Shown: positions 58,650 to 64,000 of the stretch, one piece after another
Position numbering within the stretch: position 1 is the stretch's first letter
How the letters are laid out: the number at the start of each line of letters is the position of its first letter
From: Bacillota bacterium
GTDB lineage: Bacteria; Bacillota; UBA4882; UBA8346
Length of the DNA: 64,000 nucleotides
Assembly: GCA_023415835.1 (NCBI GenBank)
Contig: JAEZJK010000015.1
Span: 55,810 to 119,809, forward strand
Reading direction: 5' to 3'
Notes under the pieces: model-generated
The model's database searches: none
Told to the model about the DNA's origin: nothing
The model's input: only the letters and a program-made list of their open reading frames with translations
Position numbers and translations under genes: made by a program

Positions 58650-58675
58650 AAAACCAGGCGCAAAAGCCTGGTTTT
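58650..58675 (+). terminator. Terminator of asnA-asnS
   Basis: AAAACCAGGC / GCCTGGTTTT, perfect 10-bp stem, 6-base loop, then AATAATA. Confidence 0.8.
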
Positions 58676-58703
58676 AATAATATGGTGATAATATTTAATC
58701 TAG

Positions 58704-58788
58704 ATAAATTGAAATAAATTTGATGATCCTTTTCCATCCTTAAACCATGGAGGGAAAAGGGCAAAGTATCGTATTTATTTCAATTTAT
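58704..58788. repeat. Nested palindrome, family C (85 bp)
   Basis: Ends ATAAATTGAAATAAAT / ATTTATTTCAATTTAT (16 bp, perfect) around an inner CCTTTTCC / GGGAAAAGG hairpin. It lies between converging operons. Confidence 0.85.
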
Positions 58789-58868
58789 GGATCAAGGGAA
58801 ATATGTCGCAATAATCCGGGTTCGGTCAAAAAACTTATTGCAACATATATAATTCTAAATTTCAAGGT

Positions 58869-59396
58869 TTACTCGTTCCCGTTTTCCGGAGGCGCAGTTT
58901 CACTTTCCATTTCCTCCCGAATCCGGTTCAAGATCTCCGGAACCTGCTTCGGAGTGACCTGGCTAAATACCTTTCCATTTATGGTTACTACCGGGGCTAA
59001 ACCGCAAACGCCTAGGCACCTGGTATTGGTAAGGGAAAAGAGGCCATCTTTGGTGGTTTCGCCCATTTCGATCCCTAACTCATTTTGAAATTCCTCAAGG
59101 ACCCGATCTGCCCCTTTTACGAAGCAGGCGGTACCTAGGCAAACCGAAATAGCATACTTTCCTTGTGGTTTAAGCCGGAAGAAATGATAGAAAGTGGCTA
59201 CTCCGGAAACATACGAGGTAGGGATGGCAAGTAAGTGGGCAACCTGATCCATGTGTTCCCGTGAGAGATACCCGAATTCCTCTTGTACTTTATGGAGTAC
59301 GGCTATTAAGAAACTGTCCGGATGTTCCCTGGTTTTACAGGTTTCAATAAGCTCTAGAATCTCCGGGGTTAATTCTTTTTTGGTTTCAGTCGTCAT
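58869..59396 (-). CDS. NADH-linked hydrogenase subunit, NuoE-like
   Basis: This 175-residue protein has a helical front (LIETCKTREHPDSFLIAVLH, REHMDQVAHLLAIPTSYVSG) and a thioredoxin-like [2Fe-2S] fold: VCLGTACFVKGADRVLEEFQ and TNTRCLGVCGLAPVVTINGK supply four Cys (C-x4-C, C-x3-C). It carries electrons between the NuoF-like and catalytic subunits. It is the last gene of the operon, starting 2 bases after the catalytic subunit's stop. Confidence 0.9.
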   Translation of the reverse strand: MTTETKKELTPEILELIETCKTREHPDSFLIAVLHKVQEEFGYLSREHMDQVAHLLAIPTSYVSGVATFYHFFRLKPQGKYAISVCLGTACFVKGADRVLEEFQNELGIEMGETTKDGLFSLTNTRCLGVCGLAPVVTINGKVFSQVTPKQVPEILNRIREEMESETAPPENGNE

Positions 59397-59398
59397 TT

Positions 59399-61150
59399 TT
59401 ATATCCCCCTCGGAAACCGGTGAGTGTAACGCGTATGCAATAAACGGTGCGCTAATTCACTACCGGGGTGTTTTAGATATTCTTCGTAAAGTTTTTGAAT
59501 ATCCGGGTTCTCGTGTGATTTCCGAAGCGTTTTTGCTTCATCAATTGAATACAAAGCCGAAGCCCGTAATTTATGGATTTCCGGTTCCAGGACATAATGG
59601 CCGTTTTGGGGATAGGGCTGGCCGCCGCCGCCAATACACCCGCTCGGGCAAGCCATTAATTCGATTAAATGATATTGTTTTTCCCCGCTTTTTACTTTCT
59701 CCAAAATGGTCCGGGCATTTTGGAGGCCATTGGCTACCGCTACGTTTACGGTTTGTTTTCCGATCTTAAGCGAGGCTTCTTTCAAGCCGGTAGCTTCCCG
59801 GACTTGATAAAAATTGACTTCCTTAAGGGTCTCGCCGGTTATTTTCTCATACGCGGTGCGGAGAGCGGCTTCCATTACGCCGCCGGTTGTCCCGAAGATA
59901 TCAGCTGCCCCCGAAGAAAGGCCTAATGGCGAATGAAATTCCCCGTCTTCCAAATGGTTAAAGTCGATTCCGTAGGATTTGATCATCCAAATAAGCTCCC
60001 GGGTTGTCAGGACCGCATCGGTGTATTGATAACCTTCCGGGGCGATATGCTCGGGACGGCGCGCTTCAAATTTTTTGGCGGTACAAGGCATCACCGCCAC
60101 CACATATATGTCTTTCGGATCGAGAGACTTGACCTTAGCATAGTAAGTCTTGATCAGCACCGAAAGCATTGACATGGGCGACCGGCAGGTGGACGCGAAG
60201 GGAATGAATTCCGGATAAAAGTGCTCCAGAAACTTGATCCACCCCGGCGAGCATGAAGTCAGCAGTGGAAGTTTTTCGCCGCTTTGGAGACGGTTGATAA
60301 ATTCATGGGCTTCCTCCATGATAGTTAAGTCAGCCGAAAAATTGGTATCGAAGATAACGTCAAAACCGAGGCGACGTAAGGCGGTCACGGTCTTGCCCGT
60401 AGCCGGAGTCCCTACCGGCATCCCAAAACCTTCGCCGATAGCAGCCCGAATTGAAGGAGCCACTTGGACGATGACTGTTTTCTTCGGATCCGCTAGAGCA
60501 GCCCAAACATCCTCGGTTGAATCTTGTTCTAAAAAGGCTGCGGTCGGACAGATATTAATGCACTGGCCACAGTTGATACAGACCGAATCCTTCATCGGAT
60601 CCAGATGCGCCGGGCCAACAATTGTATTAAAACCGCGGTACATTTGGCTAAGGTTATATACACCCTGTACCTCGGAGCAGACCCGGATACAGCGCCGACA
60701 GAGGATGCATTTTTCAGAGTTCCGGACTACCGAATAACTGGAATCGTCGATCTCATATTGTTTGCGTTTACCGGCAAAGAGCCGTTCGCGGACTCCCAGG
60801 GTATATGCAAGGTTTTGCAATTCGCACTGGCCGTCCCGGTCGCAAGTCTGGCACTCCATGGGATGGTTATCAAGGATTAGTTCCACCAGATCCCGGCGGG
60901 CCTGGCGGATCTCGGGTGAATTGGTCCGAACCTTCATTCCCTCCGCGACTTTGGCGGCGCAGGACGCCAGATAACTTTTAAAGCCGTCAACTTCAACGAT
61001 ACAAATGCGGCAAGCGCCCTCCAAAGAAAGTTTGGGAAGATAACAAAGGCGTGGGATGTGGACTCCGATGGTTTCGGCAGCCTGCATGATGGTTGTCCCT
61101 TCAGGCACGGTTACCGGCGTATCATCGATTATCAAATTGATATTTTTCAT
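59399..61150 (-). CDS. [FeFe]-hydrogenase catalytic subunit (HydA/HndD type)
   Basis: The start is ATG 61150, since 61162 overlaps the Shine-Dalgarno. The 583-residue product has a [2Fe-2S] domain (IPRLCYLPKLSLEGACRICI), a His/Cys cluster (HPMECQTCDRDGQCELQ), two [4Fe-4S] motifs (CILCRRCIRVC, CINCGQCINICP) and the H-cluster motifs TSCSPGWIKFLE (L1), VMPCTAKKFEA (L2) and ELMACPSGCIGGGGQP (L3). A small-subunit tail (KSHENPDIQKLYEEYLKHPG) is fused. L1 has Ser after the first Cys instead of the CC of single-subunit enzymes. With NuoE and NuoF partners it fits the group A3 bifurcating or NAD(P)-linked enzymes. It makes or uses H2. Confidence 0.95.
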   Translation of the reverse strand: MKNINLIIDDTPVTVPEGTTIMQAAETIGVHIPRLCYLPKLSLEGACRICIVEVDGFKSYLASCAAKVAEGMKVRTNSPEIRQARRDLVELILDNHPMECQTCDRDGQCELQNLAYTLGVRERLFAGKRKQYEIDDSSYSVVRNSEKCILCRRCIRVCSEVQGVYNLSQMYRGFNTIVGPAHLDPMKDSVCINCGQCINICPTAAFLEQDSTEDVWAALADPKKTVIVQVAPSIRAAIGEGFGMPVGTPATGKTVTALRRLGFDVIFDTNFSADLTIMEEAHEFINRLQSGEKLPLLTSCSPGWIKFLEHFYPEFIPFASTCRSPMSMLSVLIKTYYAKVKSLDPKDIYVVAVMPCTAKKFEARRPEHIAPEGYQYTDAVLTTRELIWMIKSYGIDFNHLEDGEFHSPLGLSSGAADIFGTTGGVMEAALRTAYEKITGETLKEVNFYQVREATGLKEASLKIGKQTVNVAVANGLQNARTILEKVKSGEKQYHLIELMACPSGCIGGGGQPYPQNGHYVLEPEIHKLRASALYSIDEAKTLRKSHENPDIQKLYEEYLKHPGSELAHRLLHTRYTHRFPRGI

Positions 61151-61209
61151 TCGAGTTACCATCCTTCTAGTTTAAGCTTGTTCTTCCGACTACTAAATAC
61201 TCCCCAGTA

Positions 61210-63396
61210 TTACACTTTTTTAATTGCCCCAAATTTGCAGCTATGGAAGCAGTCGCCACACCTGATACATTTATCAGGATCAATGTGGTGCGGTTGTTTC
61301 GGACTGCCGGTGATGGCGAAAACCGGACAGCGCCGGACGCAAAGCATACATCCGGTGCATTTTTCGGGTTCGATCTCGTAATGGACCAATTTAGAACATT
61401 TTTGGGTTGGGCAACGTTTATCGATAATATGGGTTTCAAATTCCTTACGGAAATTCTTTAAGGCGCTCAATACCGGGTTGGCTGCAGTTTGGCCCAAACC
61501 GCAGAGGGATGATTTTTTAACCAGATTGCCGAGGCGTTCCAGCTTGTCGAGGTCGGAGAGTTCTCCGTGGCCTTCAGTAATCTTTTCTAAGATTTCAAGC
61601 ATTCGCAAAGTGCCTTCACGGCATGGCACACATTTACCGCAGGATTCACTTTGGGTGAACTCCAAGAAGAATTTGGCGGTCGCCACCATGCAGTCTTGGT
61701 CGTCGAGGATGATCATTCCACCGGAACCCATGATCGAACCGGCTTTGGTCAGTGAGTCATAATCTACCGGGGTATCGACCGCACTGGCCGGTATACAGCC
61801 GCCGGAAGGGCCGCCGGTTTGGATGGCCTTGAGGCTCCGCCCCCGGGCTAGCCCGCCGCCGATGTCGAAAATAATTTCCCGTAAGGTAGTTCCCATTGGG
61901 ACTTCGACTAAACCAGTATTATTGACCTTGCCGGCTAAAGCGAAGACCTTGGTGCCTTTGCTCTTTTCCGTGCCAATACTGCTGAACCATTCGGAACCAT
62001 AAAGGAAAATTACCGGGACGTTAGCCCAGGTTTCAACGTTATTGATTACAGTCGGGTGGCCCCAAAGCCCTGATTCGGTTGGATAGGGAGGACGAATCCG
62101 GGGTTGGCCACGTTTGCCTTCGATGGAACGCATTAATGATGTTTCTTCGCCGCAGACAAAAGCGCCCGCGCCGAGCCGGATCTCCAGGTCGAAGTCAAAA
62201 CCCGAGCCAAGAATATTTTTACCTAATAAGCCGGCTGCCCTAGCTTGTTCAATCGCTTTTTGGGAGCGTTCAATCGCCAACGGGTATTCGGCCCGGATAT
62301 ACATATATCCTTGATTTGCCCCTATGGCAAAAGCGCCAATAGTCATACCCTCAATGATACTGAAAGGATCGCCTTCCAGGGCGCTCCTGTCCATAAAAGC
62401 CCCCGGATCGCCTTCATCAGCGTTACAGACTACGAATTTAATCTGGTCGTGTTTAGCATCAGCCGCGCTTTTCCACTTTAAACCGGTTGGGAAACCGGCT
62501 CCGCCACGGCCCCGTAATCCAGAGTTAGTGACTTGGGAAACGGCCCATTCCGAATTTCCGTTTTCAAGGACGTTTGCCAGGGCTTCATAGCCGCGATTAT
62601 AAATATACTCGTCAAGGTCTTCCGGATCAATCAGGCCGCTATTACGGAGAGTGAGACGAGTTTGCTTGTTGAAGAAAGCCACATCGCCATAGACCGACAT
62701 AAAATGGTCAATCATCGGTGGTAAAGAGATAACCAGTTCTTTGCAGATTTTATTCTCAATGAAATGCGACTGGATAATTTTGTCCAGTTCAGCTTCGTTC
62801 TTAAAACCGTAGGTCACTTTATCCGGTTGGATCATCATTTTAATTGAATCTTCATTATGGTGATCAGCCTTACAAAGGCCGATACAACCGCCGTTATAGA
62901 CCCGGATCGACTCAGGTTTAATTCCTTTTATTCCCAGCCGGCCTAGAAAAATATCCTCCCATGTCTTCGAAGAACGCAAGACGCAATCTTGGGAGGAGCA
63001 GAAGGTCACCACATGGGAATAATGTCGGGAGGTTTTCTTATCCAATAGCATTTTTGGGACAGGGTGGCCGTCGACAATGTGCTGCTGGAAGATTTGTTCT
63101 ACTTTTTCCGGGGTTACTTGCTCGTATTTATATGGTTTGTCGCCAGGGATGAAGATCCCGACGATGGGTTCCCGCGAGCAACGCCCGGTACAACCGGTCT
63201 GCTTGATGATGATGTCTTGCCTTCCGGAGGCTTGGATTAATTTTTGAAACTCGCGCAGCACCCCTTCGGAACCGGCAGCCCGCTCACAGGTGGCTGATCC
63301 GACCTGAATTATGGTTTGGCCTTTTTCAAAGTCCTGACGGTACCGTTTTTGGGCTTCTTTTTGAAGCTGCTGGTATTTGTTGAGTACTTGTTTCAA
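61210..63396 (-). CDS. NuoF-like FMN/NADH subunit with two N-terminal Trx-like domains
   Basis: This 728-residue protein has two thioredoxin-like ferredoxin domains first: residues 27-115 with Cys37, Cys69, Cys73, and 127-212 with Cys133, Cys138, Cys171, Cys175. The NuoF core follows: FMN/NADH loop GLRGRGGAGFPTGLKWK, ICGEE-type FVCGEETSLMRSIEGKRG and the N3-like cluster SCGKCVPCREGTLRM. Two [4Fe-4S] motifs end the protein: CTGCMLCVRRCPVF and CIRCGDCFHSC. Usual HndC/HydB proteins are about 600 residues with one such front domain. It oxidises or reduces NAD(P)(H). It is first in the operon behind the 63496-63525 promoter. Confidence 0.9.
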   Translation of the reverse strand: MKQVLNKYQQLQKEAQKRYRQDFEKGQTIIQVGSATCERAAGSEGVLREFQKLIQASGRQDIIIKQTGCTGRCSREPIVGIFIPGDKPYKYEQVTPEKVEQIFQQHIVDGHPVPKMLLDKKTSRHYSHVVTFCSSQDCVLRSSKTWEDIFLGRLGIKGIKPESIRVYNGGCIGLCKADHHNEDSIKMMIQPDKVTYGFKNEAELDKIIQSHFIENKICKELVISLPPMIDHFMSVYGDVAFFNKQTRLTLRNSGLIDPEDLDEYIYNRGYEALANVLENGNSEWAVSQVTNSGLRGRGGAGFPTGLKWKSAADAKHDQIKFVVCNADEGDPGAFMDRSALEGDPFSIIEGMTIGAFAIGANQGYMYIRAEYPLAIERSQKAIEQARAAGLLGKNILGSGFDFDLEIRLGAGAFVCGEETSLMRSIEGKRGQPRIRPPYPTESGLWGHPTVINNVETWANVPVIFLYGSEWFSSIGTEKSKGTKVFALAGKVNNTGLVEVPMGTTLREIIFDIGGGLARGRSLKAIQTGGPSGGCIPASAVDTPVDYDSLTKAGSIMGSGGMIILDDQDCMVATAKFFLEFTQSESCGKCVPCREGTLRMLEILEKITEGHGELSDLDKLERLGNLVKKSSLCGLGQTAANPVLSALKNFRKEFETHIIDKRCPTQKCSKLVHYEIEPEKCTGCMLCVRRCPVFAITGSPKQPHHIDPDKCIRCGDCFHSCKFGAIKKV

Positions 63397-63495
63397 AGTT
63401 TTTCACCCTTACATTATTTGTACTTTTTTTCACGATGCCGAGAATAAAAAAATTAACATAATATTGATCTGTTTGTTACAAATTTCACATTTTTT

Positions 63496-63525
63496 ATTAT
63501 ACCATAAACAGGGAGTTTGTGTAAA
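63496..63525 (-). promoter_or_regulatory. Promoter of the hydrogenase operon
   Basis: On the minus strand TTTACA, 18 bases, TATAAT, about 100 bases before the first gene. Confidence 0.65.
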
Positions 63526-63747
63526 AAAACATTACAAAAGTTTATAAAAAAATTGTTAACAAATCAATCTTTATGCTACAGTAATATCTGGAGACTGTAA
63601 AAATGTGATAAAAGATAAATGAGCAAAGATTAGCACTATTTTTATTCTTAATATATTGGCTAATAGCTCTGAAAATAATTGTACTTTTTGTAACGAAGCC
63701 GGCTTTGCTATGATTACCGCTTGACTTTTTATCATATTACAGCTGTA

Positions 63748-63830
63748 ATAAGTTGAATTAAATTCATTATTCTTTCCATCAGGTCCGGGTTTAGGGACCT
63801 GATGCATATTAGAAATTTAATTCAACTTAT
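63748..63830. repeat. Nested palindrome, family B (copy 2)
   Basis: ATAAGTTGAATTAAATT / AATTTAATTCAACTTAT around CATCAGGTCC / GGACCTGATG. It is preceded by the perfect palindrome ATTACAGCTGTAAT (63737-63750). Confidence 0.85.
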
Positions 63831-63833
63831 AAA

Positions 63834-63917
63834 TAGGATGAAATAAATTTCTTAACGAAGATTTGCATTCCTAAAGCCGAATGCAAATACGATCGAATTC
63901 GTATTTATTTCATCCTA
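63834..63917. repeat. Nested palindrome, family A (copy 2)
   Basis: TAGGATGAAATAAAT / ATTTATTTCATCCTA with inner TTTGCATTC / GAATGCAAA. It has the same 84-bp length as 31940-32023. Confidence 0.85.
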
Positions 63918-63928
63918 TTACAGCTGTA

Positions 63929-64000
63929 ATAAGTTGAATTAAATTCATTATTCTTTCCATCAGGTCCGGGTTTAGGGACCTGATGCATATTAGAAATTTA
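63929..64000. repeat. Nested palindrome, family B (copy 3, cut by window end)
   Basis: All 72 bases seen are identical to those from 63748. Together with copy A they form a B-A unit of 181 bp, which seems to continue beyond the window. Confidence 0.85.

Noticed and set aside
59399..61150. Defective hydrogenase because L1 reads TSCSP rather than TSCCP
   Set aside because: As far as I recall, TSCSP is usual in multimeric NAD-linked enzymes; all other H-cluster motifs are intact.

Overview
The window looks like the chromosome of a low-to-mid-GC Clostridia-like Firmicute. Shine-Dalgarno sites are strong (AGGAGG/GGAGG), TTG and GTG starts are common, and the order rpmE, DUF1385 gene, prfA, prmC is typical of Firmicutes. 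A secreted protein whose sequence resembles an outer-membrane beta-barrel, and a prophage lysis cassette with a spanin-like third gene, hint at a diderm (two-membrane) lineage such as the Hydrogenispora/Limnochordia or Halanaerobiales groups. That placement is inference only.

Positions 1 to about 19.5 kb are the right part of a siphovirus-type prophage. Late genes run left to right in the lambda order: head-tail joining, tail terminator, tail tube, G/GT chaperones with a -1 frameshift site, tape measure, M-, L-, K- and J-like tail-tip proteins, and tail fibre. Lysis genes follow: holin, endolysin and a membrane-anchored spanin candidate. From 14 to 19.5 kb lies an accessory and control region. 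It holds small minus-strand genes (two clear paralogues share a DCxYFD ending), a headless UmuD'-like S24 protein behind a LexA-type box, a ribbon-helix-helix/zinc-ribbon regulator between repeat clusters, and a plasmid-type parC-parM-parR partition locus. An excisionase-like gene comes last, next to the 3' end of a tRNA-Leu(CAA). No integrase is in the window.

From 19.5 to 31.5 kb the chromosome is patchy. It has a secreted protein with a MACPF-like motif, a decayed toxin-antitoxin module with older relics, YigZ, a subtilisin-like lipoprotein beside a BsuPI-type inhibitor, an FAD oxidoreductase, an RlmI-type methyltransferase, a coiled-coil protein, a radical SAM protein and the beta-barrel-like protein.

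From 31.6 to 46.7 kb is housekeeping DNA: rpmE, DUF1385, prfA-prmC running directly into a complete hypABFCDE set for [NiFe]-hydrogenase maturation, a TolB-like protein, a hisF relic, a Ski2-like helicase, a bactofilin-like membrane protein and TlyA. From 46.7 to 58.6 kb come an iron alcohol dehydrogenase, speE, hisS, a substrate-binding protein/histidine kinase pair, the agmatine-to-putrescine genes aguA and aguB, asnA and asnS. The window ends with a minus-strand operon for a trimeric NAD-linked [FeFe]-hydrogenase whose NuoF-like subunit has two N-terminal thioredoxin-like domains.

Scattered through the chromosomal part are about 82-92 bp nested palindromes of at least five sequence families. 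Two of these families form a 181-bp-period array that runs off the right edge.
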